Notes: generated by a model not told the origin, from the sequence alone. A stretch of 64,000 nucleotides of DNA from Microbacterium sp. BLY (GCF_017939615.1 NZ_JAGKSR010000001.1:682001-746000); one strand, 5' to 3'. Shown: positions 41,661 through 50,743, counted from the stretch's first letter. Made by a program: numbers and translations.

Positions 41661-41717
41661 TCGAATCGCGCATATGGCGGCATCCCCGGGGGAGATGGGA
41701 CGAAGGGCGCGATTCGA
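41661..41717. repeat. 57-bp hairpin element, copy 2
   Basis: TCGAATCGCGC (41661-41671), a 35-nt loop and GCGCGATTCGA (41707-41717): perfect 11-bp arms. It lies just after znuB. Its reverse-complemented loop agrees with copy 1 at about 21 of 35 positions, including GCCGCCAT. Confidence 0.75.
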
Positions 41718-41724
41718 CACGGGG

Positions 41725-42597
41725 TCAGACACGGGTGACCCGGGATCGGACGCGCTGCACGATCCAGCACACGACATAGATCGTGAAGGACAGGGTCGTG
41801 ATGTACGGACTCACCGGGAGGGTTCCGGCGAGCGCGAGCAGGATCCCGCCGACCGCCGAGACGAAGCCGAACAGCGCCGCCAGCAGCGGCACCGCCACCG
41901 GGCCGGCCGTGAGCCGCATCGCCGCGGCCGCCGGGGTCACCAGCAGCGCCATCACCAGCAGCGCGCCGATGATGTGCACACTGACGGCGACGATGAGGCC
42001 CAGCAGCACCATGAACAGCAGGCTCACGGTCCGCGTGGGCACCCCGCGGGCGGCCGCCGACTCCGGATCGAGCGAGTCGAAGCGCAGCGGATTCCACATC
42101 ACGAGCAGGCCGAGCAGCACCACGAGGCTGATGCCGATGAGCCAGCCGAGGTCGGGGCTCGACACCGACACGATCTGCCCCGTCAGGAGGCTGAATCGAT
42201 TGGCACTCCGGCCGTCGTAGAGCGACAGGAACAGGATGCCGAGGCCGAGACCGAACGGCATGAGCACACCGACGATCGAGTTGCGATCCCTGGCCTTGGC
42301 CCCGAGGACCCCGATGAGGATCGCCGCGACGAGCGCCCCGCCGAGCGAGCCGGCCACGACGCTGCCGCCGAACAGCAGCGCGGCGGCGGCGCCGGCGAAC
42401 GACAGCTCGCTCACCCCGTGCACGGCGAACGCCAGGTCGCGCTGCATGACGAAGACCCCGATGAGACCGCCGACGATGCCGAGCACGGCACCCGCGATGA
42501 TCGAGTTCGCCAGCAGGGCGACGAGCTCGCCGTAGTCCTGGAACGAGAAGACGTCGTCCCAGCCGACCGCGGGGACGAGGGCGGACACCCCGGTCAT
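41725..42597 (-). CDS. znuB: Zinc/manganese ABC transporter permease (ZnuB)
   Basis: The 290-residue membrane protein has about eight helices and the ABC-3 family features AVHGVSELSFAGAAAALLFG and VGALLVMALLVTPAAAA-like (IIGALLVMALLVTPAAAAM). It forms the channel for high-affinity zinc uptake. Its start overlaps the znuC stop by 4 bp. It ends the znuA-znuC-znuB operon. Confidence 0.93.
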   Translation of the reverse strand: MTGVSALVPAVGWDDVFSFQDYGELVALLANSIIAGAVLGIVGGLIGVFVMQRDLAFAVHGVSELSFAGAAAALLFGGSVVAGSLGGALVAAILIGVLGAKARDRNSIVGVLMPFGLGLGILFLSLYDGRSANRFSLLTGQIVSVSSPDLGWLIGISLVVLLGLLVMWNPLRFDSLDPESAAARGVPTRTVSLLFMVLLGLIVAVSVHIIGALLVMALLVTPAAAAMRLTAGPVAVPLLAALFGFVSAVGGILLALAGTLPVSPYITTLSFTIYVVCWIVQRVRSRVTRV

Positions 42598-43439
42598 GCG
42601 GCTCCTCCGTGGTCGTGGTCGTGGTGGGGCTCCGCATCGGGGACGCCGACGACGACGAGCCGGTCGCCGGCGCGCAGCACGAACACCGGCGTGCCGTAGA
42701 GGTCGGTCAGCACCCGGCTCTGCAGCACCTCCTCCGGGGTTCCGAGGACGAAGCGTCCGCCGGCGATGTAGAGGATGCGGTCGACGCGGTTCAGGATCGG
42801 GTTGACGTCGTGGGTGACGAAGAGCACGGCGGCTCCGCGCTCGCGGCGCTGCCGATCGATGATGTCGGTGACGGCGACCTGATTGGCGAGGTCGAGGTTC
42901 GACAGGGGCTCGTCGCAGAGGAGCAGCGCGGGTTCGTCGGCCAGAGCCTGCCCGACCCGGAGGCGCTGCTGCTCCCCGCCGGAGAGCAGGCCCGCCCGGC
43001 GGTCCGCGTACGAGGTCGCCCCGACCGCGGCCAGCAGTGCGTCGACCTTCGCCCGGTCGCCGCGGTGCGGGACGGGGAAGCCGAAGCGGCTGCCCTGCAC
43101 GCCGAGGGCGACGAGATCACGGGCCCGCATGCTCGTGTCGGGCGCGAGCGAGCGCTGCTGCGGGATGTACCCGATGCGGGCGTTGCCGCGGTGGACGGGC
43201 TCGCCGGCCACGCGGATGCTGCCGCGGGAGAGGGGCTGCAAGCCGAGGATGCTGCGCAGGAGCGTCGTCTTCCCGGAACCCGACGGCCCGAGCACGGCGA
43301 TGAACTCGCCGGGCTGCACCGTGAGGTCGAGTCCCGACCAGAGCTCCCGGTCGCCCCGCTGGAGGGCGCCGTCGACGATCTCGAGGACGGGACCGGTCTC
43401 GCTCGTGGAGCCGCGCGCCTGTCGGCGGGCTCCGCTCAC
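42594..43439 (-). CDS. znuC: Zinc ABC transporter ATPase (ZnuC)
   Basis: The 281-residue ATPase has Walker A GPSGSGKTT, Q-loop IPQQRSLAP, signature LLSGGEQQR and Walker B LLLCDEPLSNLD. It ends in a His/Asp-rich tail (EPHHDHDHGG), unusual for an ATPase and consistent with zinc binding. ATGA overlaps link it to znuA before and znuB after it. Confidence 0.94.
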   Translation of the reverse strand: MSGARRQARGSTSETGPVLEIVDGALQRGDRELWSGLDLTVQPGEFIAVLGPSGSGKTTLLRSILGLQPLSRGSIRVAGEPVHRGNARIGYIPQQRSLAPDTSMRARDLVALGVQGSRFGFPVPHRGDRAKVDALLAAVGATSYADRRAGLLSGGEQQRLRVGQALADEPALLLCDEPLSNLDLANQVAVTDIIDRQRRERGAAVLFVTHDVNPILNRVDRILYIAGGRFVLGTPEEVLQSRVLTDLYGTPVFVLRAGDRLVVVGVPDAEPHHDHDHGGAA

Positions 43440-44452
43440 GACCGGACGGCGGCGGCGAGGCTCTGGATCGCGTCACTCATCCACTCAGAGTACGACGATC
43501 CGTCCTCGAGCAGCTCCGTGAAGGCGACCACCGGCACACCGGCGTCCTCCGCGGCCTTCTCGACGCGCTCCGTCTCCGCTCCGCCGGTCTGAGCGTTGGT
43601 GAGGACGGCGGTCACCTGACCGGAGGCCACCACCTGCAGTGCTTCGAGCAGCACGGCCGGCGCGACGTCGCTGCCCTCCTCGACCGACTCCGCGAAGCCG
43701 TCGGGGGTGACGTCGGTGAGGCCGGCGGCGGTGGCGAGGTAGCCCGGCAGCGGCTCGGTCATGAACACCGTCGCACCGGCGGCATCCGCCTTGATCGCCT
43801 CGAGGTCGCCCTCGAAGCCCTCCAGCTCCGCGACGAGCTCGTCCGCGTTCGTGCGGAACGTGTCGGCGCCGTCGGGGTCGATCTCGGTGAGCTCGTCGGC
43901 GATCGCCTCGACGACATGGATCATCGTGTGCGGGTCGAACCAGACGTGCTCGTTGAAGCCCTCGATGTGGTCGTGACCGGCGTGCTCGTCCTCGCCCTCG
44001 GCGTGCTCATGATCGTGCGGCTCGTCGGTCGCGGCCTCGTCCTCGGCGTGGTCGTGGGCGTCGCCCTCCTCCTCGTGCCCCGCGTTGCCGGGGTAGTCGT
44101 GCGAGAACTCCACGGCCGTGACGACGTGCGGGTCCTGCGCATCCTGCAGGAGGCTGTCGATGAACGCGTCGTAGCCGCCGCCGTTCTCGACCACGAGGTC
44201 GGCCTTCTGCAGCGTGAGGCGGTCGCGGGCGCTCGCCTCGTAGGAGTGCGGGTCCTGCGTGACGGAGTCGATGATCGAGGTGACGTCGACCCGGTCGCCC
44301 CCGACCTGCGCCGCGATGTCGCCGTAGACGTTGGTGCTCGCGACGACCGTCACCGCGCCGTCGTCCTCCGCCGCACCGGAGGTCGACGAGCATCCGGCCA
44401 GCGAGAGGGCGGCGACGGAGGCGAGGGCGAGGGCGACAGCGGGCTTCTTCAT
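43436..44452 (-). CDS. znuA: Zinc-binding lipoprotein of ABC transporter (ZnuA)
   Basis: The 338-residue lipoprotein has a signal ending in LSLAGC and a cluster A-1 metal-binding fold (VVASTNVYGDIAAQVGGD, FNEHVWFDPHTM). A His/Asp/Glu-rich acidic loop occupies about residues 120-172 and has many His-Asp-His groups, the hallmark of zinc-specific proteins. It captures zinc outside the cell. A Zur-like box covers its promoter. Confidence 0.95.
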   Translation of the reverse strand: MKKPAVALALASVAALSLAGCSSTSGAAEDDGAVTVVASTNVYGDIAAQVGGDRVDVTSIIDSVTQDPHSYEASARDRLTLQKADLVVENGGGYDAFIDSLLQDAQDPHVVTAVEFSHDYPGNAGHEEEGDAHDHAEDEAATDEPHDHEHAEGEDEHAGHDHIEGFNEHVWFDPHTMIHVVEAIADELTEIDPDGADTFRTNADELVAELEGFEGDLEAIKADAAGATVFMTEPLPGYLATAAGLTDVTPDGFAESVEEGSDVAPAVLLEALQVVASGQVTAVLTNAQTGGAETERVEKAAEDAGVPVVAFTELLEDGSSYSEWMSDAIQSLAAAVRS

Positions 44453-44458
44453 GGCTCC

Positions 44459-44488
44459 ACTCTAAACGCTAATGAGAACCATTATCAA
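44459..44488 (-). promoter_or_regulatory. Promoter of znuACB
   Basis: TTGATA (44483-44488), an 18-nt spacer and TAGAGT (44459-44464) lie on the minus strand. The -10 is 6 nt before ATG 44452, giving a leaderless start. Confidence 0.65.
44470..44484. promoter_or_regulatory. Zur box of the znuA promoter
   Basis: TAATG-AGAAC-CATTA is a perfect 5-bp inverted repeat in the form of Fur/Zur operators (compare AATGATAATCATT). It lies within the -35/-10 spacer of the znuA promoter, so Zur-Zn should repress. Confidence 0.75.
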
Positions 44489-44516
44489 ACTGGGCGCCCC
44501 CGCCCGTCGTCCACGG

Positions 44517-46208
44517 TCAGCTCGCCAAGGACGCCGGAGCCAGCCAGGCCGTGGCCTCGCCCGGCAGGAGGGAGCCGTCGAGGGCCACCGTCGACAGCAC
44601 GGCGTCGTCCGCCGCCGCACCCAGATCGAACGGCGCGGTGCCGAAGTTCGTCACGACCTCCCAGCCGTTCGGACGACGGAACCGCAGCACGTCCTCCCGT
44701 CCGGTGTCGACCCACTCGAGCGTCTCCTCCGTCTGCAGCAGCCGTCGCAGCCGCAGCGCCTCGCGGTACAGGTTGAGGGTCGAGTCGGGGTCGGCGTCCT
44801 CCACCTCGACCGCGTGCCGGGCGAACCAGGCGGGCTGCGGCAGATGCGCGCCCGCCGCGCCGAAGCCGTACGAGCTCCCCGACGCCGTCCACGGCAGCGG
44901 CACGCGGCAGCCGTCGCGGCCGAGGCCGTCGAAGTCGGCACCGCGGAAGAACCCGGGGTCCTGACGCTGGTCGGGGGCGATCTCCGCGACCTCGTGCAGG
45001 CCCAGCTCCTCACCCTGGTAGAGGTAGGCGCTGCCGGGGAGGCCGAGCAGCAGCAGGGTCGCGGCGTGCGCCCGGCGCAGGCCGCCCTCGCGGTCGAGGC
45101 CCTCCTCCGGGCCGCCGGCGCGCACCCACTCGGTGCCCTGCTTGACCGCGCGACCGCGCAGCGGGGGCAGGCCGTACCGGGTCGCGTGTCGCGTGACGTC
45201 GTGGTTCGAGAGCACCCAGGTCGTCGACGATCCCGCGGCCTGCGCCTGGGCGAGGTTGTCGGCGATGATGCGCTGGAAATCCGCCGCATCGAAGTCGGCG
45301 ACGAGCAGGTCGAAGTTGAACGCCTGCCCGAGCCCCTCCGCCGAGGCGTACTTCGCACGGCGCTCCGGGGTCTCCACCCACGCCTCGGCGACCGCGGTGC
45401 GCGGCGGGTCGTACTCGTTGAAGACCGCGCGCCACTGGGCGTAGATCTCATGCACGTCGTCGCGGTCGATCATCGGGTGCGTGCCGGAGGTGCGGTCCAT
45501 CGCGTCGAGCTCGGCGCGGGACGGCAGCGGCTCGGTGAGGTCCTTCGTCAGCATGTGGGCCACATCGATGCGGAATCCGTCCACGCCACGGTCCGACCAG
45601 AAGCGGAGCGTGGTCAGGAAGTCCTCGCGCACCTCCGGGTGGTCCCAGTTCAGGTCGGGCTGCTCGACGGCGAAGTTGTGCAGGTACCACTGGCCGTCCG
45701 CGACGCGCTCCCAGGCGCTGCCGCCGAAGACCGAGACCCAGTCGGTGGGCGGCTCGGTGCCGTCGGGACCGGTGCCCTCGCGGAAGATGTAGCGCTCCCG
45801 GGCGGCGGATCCGCGGCCGGCGGCCAGCGCCTCCTGGAACCAGGCGTGCTGGTCGGAGGTGTGGTTCGGGACGATGTCGACGACCACGCGGATGCCCCGC
45901 GCGTGCAGCGCCTCGACCATGGCGTCGAAGTCGTCGAGGGTGCCGAGACGGGGGTCGACGTTCCGGTAGTCCGCCACGTCGTAGCCGCCGTCGGCCAGTT
46001 CCGACGGATAGAACGGGCTCAGCCACACCGCGTCGATGCCGAGCTCGGCGAGGTAGTCGGCGCGCGAGACGATGCCGGGGATGTCACCCAGGCCGTCGCC
46101 GTCGGCGTCCGCGAAGCTCCGCGGATAGATCTGGTACACGGCGGCCTGGCGCCACCAGGTCGCGGTCTTGTCGTCTTCGCGGGTCGCGGTGAGCAGCGAA
46201 TCGGTCAT
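44517..46208 (-). CDS. GH13 alpha-glucosidase / oligo-glucosidase
   Basis: The 563-residue cytoplasmic protein has the four GH13 regions: DIVPNHTSDQHAW, DGFRIDVAHML (nucleophile Asp), VAEAWVETPER (acid/base Glu) and VLSNHDVTRH. No signal peptide is seen, so it hydrolyses imported alpha-glucosides such as maltose, isomaltose, trehalose-like or sucrose-type sugars inside the cell. It follows the MalG-type permease by 37 bp in the operon. AAGGAG lies about 12 nt before ATG 46208, a longer spacing than usual. Confidence 0.92.
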   Translation of the reverse strand: MTDSLLTATREDDKTATWWRQAAVYQIYPRSFADADGDGLGDIPGIVSRADYLAELGIDAVWLSPFYPSELADGGYDVADYRNVDPRLGTLDDFDAMVEALHARGIRVVVDIVPNHTSDQHAWFQEALAAGRGSAARERYIFREGTGPDGTEPPTDWVSVFGGSAWERVADGQWYLHNFAVEQPDLNWDHPEVREDFLTTLRFWSDRGVDGFRIDVAHMLTKDLTEPLPSRAELDAMDRTSGTHPMIDRDDVHEIYAQWRAVFNEYDPPRTAVAEAWVETPERRAKYASAEGLGQAFNFDLLVADFDAADFQRIIADNLAQAQAAGSSTTWVLSNHDVTRHATRYGLPPLRGRAVKQGTEWVRAGGPEEGLDREGGLRRAHAATLLLLGLPGSAYLYQGEELGLHEVAEIAPDQRQDPGFFRGADFDGLGRDGCRVPLPWTASGSSYGFGAAGAHLPQPAWFARHAVEVEDADPDSTLNLYREALRLRRLLQTEETLEWVDTGREDVLRFRRPNGWEVVTNFGTAPFDLGAAADDAVLSTVALDGSLLPGEATAWLAPASLAS

Positions 46209-46245
46209 GAGGAAGAGGCTCTCCTTGTTTCTTGCGGGGGTCGGG

Positions 46246-47124
46246 TCAGCCCTTGACGGCACCCTGCGTGACGCCCTCCATCACCCAGCGCTGAGTGAAG
46301 AGGTAGGCGACGATCGCGGGCGCCATGGCCATCAGGTACGAGGCGAAGGCGACGTTGTAGTTGTTGCTGAACTGGTTCTGGAAGAGGTTCTGCCGCACCG
46401 GGAGCGTCTGCAGCGCCGGGTCGGAGATGATGAGCGACGGCATCATGAAGTCGTTCCAGGCGTAGAGGAAGGCGAAGATGCCGACCGTGGCACTCATCGG
46501 CGCGAGCAGCGGGAAGATGAGCCGCCAGAACGTCTGCCAGGTGGTCGCGCCGTCGATCCGCGCGCTCTCCTCCAGCTCGATCGGGATCGAGCGCAGGAAC
46601 GCCGTGAACAGCAGCACGCTGAAGCTGAGCTGGAACATCGTGGCGAGGATGATCACGCCGAACGGGTTGTCGAGGCCGACGCGTCCGGTGAGCTGGATCT
46701 GCGGGAGCGCGACGACGGGGAACGGGATGAACATCGCCGCGAGCAGGTAGAAGAACGAGTAGCGGAACAGGCGGCGGTCCCAGTTGCGCACGATCGCGTA
46801 CGACGCGAAGGCGGCGAGGACGATGGTCGCGATGACGGTGCCCGCCGTGACGAGCAGCGAGATCGCGGCGCCCACCGGGAACTTCGTCAACGTCCACGCC
46901 TGCACGAAGCCGTCGATGCTGAACGGTGCCGGCAGCGAGAACGCGTTGCCGTCGACCGCCTGCCCGGTGGTCTTGAACGCCATCGAGATCGTCACGTACA
47001 GCGGGATGAGGATCGTCGCCGTGCACAGGATCAGGATGATGGTGCCCGACCAGTTGACGCGCTCCATCCTCTGCCGCTTCCGGCGTCCGTCCGCGGGGAT
47101 GGTGGTGAGGGTCTCCGTCGACAT
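46246..47124 (-). CDS. Carbohydrate ABC transporter permease (MalG type)
   Basis: The 292-residue protein has six membrane helices and the ABC-permease EAA loop (ELEESARIDGATTWQTFWRL). It pairs with the MalF-type permease encoded just upstream; the start shares one base with that gene's stop (TGATG). It belongs to the CUT1 importer feeding the GH13 enzyme. Confidence 0.94.
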   Translation of the reverse strand: MSTETLTTIPADGRRKRQRMERVNWSGTIILILCTATILIPLYVTISMAFKTTGQAVDGNAFSLPAPFSIDGFVQAWTLTKFPVGAAISLLVTAGTVIATIVLAAFASYAIVRNWDRRLFRYSFFYLLAAMFIPFPVVALPQIQLTGRVGLDNPFGVIILATMFQLSFSVLLFTAFLRSIPIELEESARIDGATTWQTFWRLIFPLLAPMSATVGIFAFLYAWNDFMMPSLIISDPALQTLPVRQNLFQNQFSNNYNVAFASYLMAMAPAIVAYLFTQRWVMEGVTQGAVKG

Positions 47125-48056
47125 CAGAACGTGTTCCTTCCGCGGGTCAGCGAGAGCTGGAGGACGGAGATGAGCACGGCGACGATGAAGAAGATCGTGG
47201 CGTTGGCCATCTGGTAGGCGTAGTCGCCGCCGTTGAAGCCCGCGATGATCGTCATCGCGACGCTGCGGGTGGCGGTGCCGGGGCCGCCGTTGGTGAGGCC
47301 GACGATGATGTCGTAGGCGTTGAGGAAGCCCTTGAAGCCGAGGATCACGTTGATGACGACGTATCCGGCGACCAGGGGGATCGTGATGCGGGTGAGCTGC
47401 TGGGTGCGGCTGGCGCCGTCGATGCTCGCCGCCTCGTACACCTCACCCGGCACCGACAGGAGCCCGGCGATGTAGATGAGGAGCGTGCCGGGGACCGCCT
47501 GCCAGGCGGTGACGATGACGATCGCGACCCAGGCGAGGTCGGGATTGGCGAGCAGGCTCGTCTCCAGCCACGGGATGCCGGTGGCCGCGCCCGCCGCGGG
47601 GATCGAGTTCGAGAACAGGAAGTTGAAGACGTAGGCGATGATGATGCCCGAGATCACCATCGGGATCACGAAGATCGTCCGCAGCCCCGTCTTGAACCGG
47701 ATGCGGGAGGTGAGGCCGACCGCCAGCAGGAACGCGATGACGTTGACGACGATCACGGTCGCGATGGAGAACCCGAAGGTGAAGAGGTAGCTCTGCAGGA
47801 TCGCCGGGTCGCTGAACAGCGCGATGTAGTTCGTCAGCCCGTTGAAGCTCCATTCGCCGATGCCGATGGAGTCGGTGAAGCTGAAGAAGATGCCGATGAC
47901 GCCGGGGACGGTGATGGCGAGCGTGAAGATCACCAGGGTCGGCAGCAGGAACAGGTAGTAGATCGGCTCGACGCGGCGCGTATGGCGGCGGATCTTCCGC
48001 CCCTCGCCCGTGAGGATCGCGGTGGTGCTGGTGTCGGTGGTCGTGCTGGTGCTCAT
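47124..48056 (-). CDS. Carbohydrate ABC transporter permease (MalF type)
   Basis: The 310-residue protein has six membrane helices, a Thr/Ser-rich N-terminal tail and the EAA loop EVYEAASIDGASRTQQLTRI. ATG 48056 overlaps the binding-protein stop by 4 bp (ATGA), so the three transport genes are coupled. No ATPase is encoded here; a shared MsiK-type ATPase elsewhere in the genome is expected, as in many actinobacteria. Confidence 0.93.
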   Translation of the reverse strand: MSTSTTTDTSTTAILTGEGRKIRRHTRRVEPIYYLFLLPTLVIFTLAITVPGVIGIFFSFTDSIGIGEWSFNGLTNYIALFSDPAILQSYLFTFGFSIATVIVVNVIAFLLAVGLTSRIRFKTGLRTIFVIPMVISGIIIAYVFNFLFSNSIPAAGAATGIPWLETSLLANPDLAWVAIVIVTAWQAVPGTLLIYIAGLLSVPGEVYEAASIDGASRTQQLTRITIPLVAGYVVINVILGFKGFLNAYDIIVGLTNGGPGTATRSVAMTIIAGFNGGDYAYQMANATIFFIVAVLISVLQLSLTRGRNTF

Positions 48057-49378
48057 GGCGCGGACTCCTCCGTCTCGCCCGATGCGGAATCGTCGGAGCG
48101 CGGGATGGGGGCGCGGAAGGCGATGCGCGCCCAGTCCGCGTCCATCGTGCGCAGGACGGACGACGGATCGGCCCCGAGCACCATGGCCTGCGCGTAGTTG
48201 TTCATCGGCAACGTCTTCGGGACGAGCACCGACGGGCCCTGATAGATGCGTCCCTCGTCGTAGTACTCGATCATCCCCTCGACGCGCGGGTCGTCCGGCG
48301 GGGTCGCGTCGGTCGTCGGGGTGAAGCCGAGCTGCGAGGCGTTGTACTCCTCGATGTTCTCCGGAAGGTAGAGGTACTCGAGGAAGTCGCGGGCGGCGTC
48401 CTGGTGCTGCGACTCCTCGGGGATCATGACCGCGAGGTCCATGTTCACCCGGACGGCGAGGTCGTCCGGGTCGTCCGTCATCGGCAGCGGGAAGGTGCCG
48501 AGGTCGAGGTCGGGATCGGTCTTGGCGATCTCGCTGAACGCCCACGGGCCCTGCAGGTACATCGCCGCCTCCCCCTTCGCGAAGGCGAGGTTGCCGTCTC
48601 CGTACGCGCGGCTCGCGGCGTCCTCGTTCGTGTAGGTGCTCGCGAGCTGCATCATCCTGTCCATCGGCTCCGCGAAGTCCTTCTCGAACGAGACCTCGGA
48701 GTCGGGGCCCACCTCGGCGCCCTCCGTGGCGAGCGCGTCGAAGAAGGCCAGCACGTCGAGCGAGCCGCCGACCGCGTAGTCGTACCAGCCCTGGGCGACG
48801 GTCCAGTCATCCTTGAACGTGGCGTAGAACGGGTCGATCCCCGCCTCGCGGAGGCTGTCGCTGACGGCGATGAGCTCGTCCCAGGTCTGCGGCACCTCGA
48901 GCCCCTGCTCCTCGAAGATCTGCTTGTTGTAGATGACCGAGGCAGCCATGACCGAGTACGGCAGCGCGCTGGTGCGGCCGGCGCAGGAGCCGTACTGATC
49001 CATCAGCGGCTGCAGGTCGTCGCGGATGCCGGCAGCTGCCGCGGTGTCGGCGAGGTCGGTGAGCGCGCAGCGCTGGACGAACCGGGCGACCTCGTAGTTG
49101 TAGTTGGCGAGCATGATGTCGGGTGGATTGCCGCGGACGAAGCTCGCGGAGACGACATCGACGCCGGACGTGTCGATCTCCACCCTGACGTCGTCCTGCG
49201 AGGCGTTGTACTCCGCGACGAGCTCCGTCATGAAGGGGATGGCCTCGCGTTTGCTGAACGTGAAGCGGATCGTCTCCGCGCCCCCGCCGGCGGCGCAGCT
49301 GGCGAGCGCCGCGCCGGTCAGCGCGAGGCCGAGCGCTCCGGCGGTCCAGCGCACCGCCCGTGATCGTGTGGCAGACAC
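48053..49378 (-). CDS. Carbohydrate ABC transporter substrate-binding lipoprotein (CUT1)
   Basis: The 441-residue protein has a lipoprotein signal (ALASC), and the extracellular solute-binding family 1 features LPYSVMAASVIYNKQIFEEQG, FAKGEAAMYLQGPWAF and VPKTLPMNNYA. It binds an oligosaccharide, most likely an alpha-glucoside given the GH13 enzyme in the operon. The GTG start is preceded by AAAGG at 6 nt. It is divergent from the ROK regulator. Confidence 0.93.
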   Translation of the reverse strand: MSATRSRAVRWTAGALGLALTGAALASCAAGGGAETIRFTFSKREAIPFMTELVAEYNASQDDVRVEIDTSGVDVVSASFVRGNPPDIMLANYNYEVARFVQRCALTDLADTAAAAGIRDDLQPLMDQYGSCAGRTSALPYSVMAASVIYNKQIFEEQGLEVPQTWDELIAVSDSLREAGIDPFYATFKDDWTVAQGWYDYAVGGSLDVLAFFDALATEGAEVGPDSEVSFEKDFAEPMDRMMQLASTYTNEDAASRAYGDGNLAFAKGEAAMYLQGPWAFSEIAKTDPDLDLGTFPLPMTDDPDDLAVRVNMDLAVMIPEESQHQDAARDFLEYLYLPENIEEYNASQLGFTPTTDATPPDDPRVEGMIEYYDEGRIYQGPSVLVPKTLPMNNYAQAMVLGADPSSVLRTMDADWARIAFRAPIPRSDDSASGETEESAP

Positions 49379-49404
49379 CGTTGTCCTTTCGTAGATGCGC
49401 GGAG

Positions 49405-49425
49405 TAAATCTAGTGAGCGAATTTA
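49405..49425. promoter_or_regulatory. Inverted repeat between the sugar operon and ROK gene, candidate ROK operator
   Basis: TAAAT-N11-ATTTA in an AT-rich island of the divergent region. Position and symmetry suit autoregulation by the ROK protein and control of the operon. Confidence 0.5.
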
Positions 49426-49474
49426 GTCCGTCTAGAGGTACTGTCTCATCTGGGCGACAGAAAGGTCAAGGGGA

Positions 49475-50689
49475 GTGACAGAGGTCTCGACGGGACTCGG
49501 CACCGGCCGCGCGAGCGTGAGCGCGGTGCTCGACTTCGCCTGGACGGCGGGCGAGTTCACCGCCACCGAGGCCATGGCCGGCACCTCGCTCACCCGCTCC
49601 ACGGCCATCGACGCGATCGACACCCTCGTCACCGCCGAGGTGCTGCGCGAGCTGCCGAACGCCCGTGCCATCGGCGAATACCGCTCCGGACGTCCCGCCC
49701 GTCGCTTCGCCCTCGCCGCGGATCTCGGCGTGGTGCTGGGCATCGACGCCGGCGACACCCACCTCGCGGTGACCGTCGCCGACCTCCTCGACCGCACACT
49801 CGTCCACCACCGCGTCGAGCTCGACCCCGCCCAGAGCGCCGGCGACCGCCGCGCGACGATCCTGCGGCACCTCGCCGCCGCGCGCGACGAGGCCGGGGTG
49901 CCCCCGGAGCGCGTGCTCGCCGTGTGTGCCGGCGTCGCCGCCCCCGTCAACCGTGACGGCATCTCACCCCCGCACCCCGAGGGGTTCTGGGAGCGCACGA
50001 ACCCCGGCCTCGCCGAAGCCCTGCGCGACTGGGCTCCGGTGGTCGAGGTCAAGAACGACGCCCAGCTCGCCGCGATCGCCGAGGGGACGCTCGGGGTGGC
50101 CGTCGACTGCCGCGACTACGTGGCCCTGCTCGCCAGCGAGCGCTTCGGCGGCGGGGTCGTCGTCGACGGTCACGTGCTGCACGGGGCGCACGGCGGCGTC
50201 GGCGAGGGCGTGGTGTTCGACCACATCGTCGGCGTCGGCTCGGCGTTCGGACTCCGCTACGCGCTGGAGGAGCAGGCCCGCGGTGCCGTCGAGGACGGCG
50301 AGGTCGCCCCCGACGGAACCATCGCCCGCCTCGTGGCGGACGGGCCGGTCGATCCCCGGCTGGTGCTGACCCTCGCCGCCTCCGGAGACGCCGACGCCCT
50401 CCGCGTCACCGAGCGCGTGGGCGCCACCCTCGCCCGGGTCGTCGGCGTGCTCGGCAGCATGTACGACCCGGCCCGCGTGATCATCTGCGGCGCCGTGGCG
50501 GAGAGCATCGAGCCGGTGCTGGCCGCCGCCCGCCGCATCCTCCCCGACGAGCTGCACCTGCCCGCACCCGAGATCCTCGCCTCCACCCTCGGCGCGGAAG
50601 TCGTCTCGGCCGGGGCCGTCGCGACCGCCCGGAAGGCCGCCAGGGAACGTGCCGTCCCGCGCCTCGCGGAACAGCGCCTCACCGCCTGA
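49475..50689 (+). CDS. ROK-family transcriptional regulator
   Basis: The 404-residue protein has an N-terminal winged helix (residues about 12-75) and a ROK domain (GVVLGIDAGDTHLAVTVADL, then GVAAPVNRDG and ERFGGGVVVDGHVLHGAHGGVGEG). The CxCGxxGC zinc motif of many ROK proteins is missing. It likely represses the divergent CUT1/GH13 operon and responds to a sugar. AAAGG lies 9 nt before the GTG start. Confidence 0.9.
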   Translation: MTEVSTGLGTGRASVSAVLDFAWTAGEFTATEAMAGTSLTRSTAIDAIDTLVTAEVLRELPNARAIGEYRSGRPARRFALAADLGVVLGIDAGDTHLAVTVADLLDRTLVHHRVELDPAQSAGDRRATILRHLAAARDEAGVPPERVLAVCAGVAAPVNRDGISPPHPEGFWERTNPGLAEALRDWAPVVEVKNDAQLAAIAEGTLGVAVDCRDYVALLASERFGGGVVVDGHVLHGAHGGVGEGVVFDHIVGVGSAFGLRYALEEQARGAVEDGEVAPDGTIARLVADGPVDPRLVLTLAASGDADALRVTERVGATLARVVGVLGSMYDPARVIICGAVAESIEPVLAAARRILPDELHLPAPEILASTLGAEVVSAGAVATARKAARERAVPRLAEQRLTA

Positions 50690-50743
50690 CCCCGCTCCCC
50701 CGCGCCTCCTCTCCCCGCCCTCGCCCGCGCCCGCGGCCGCGCC

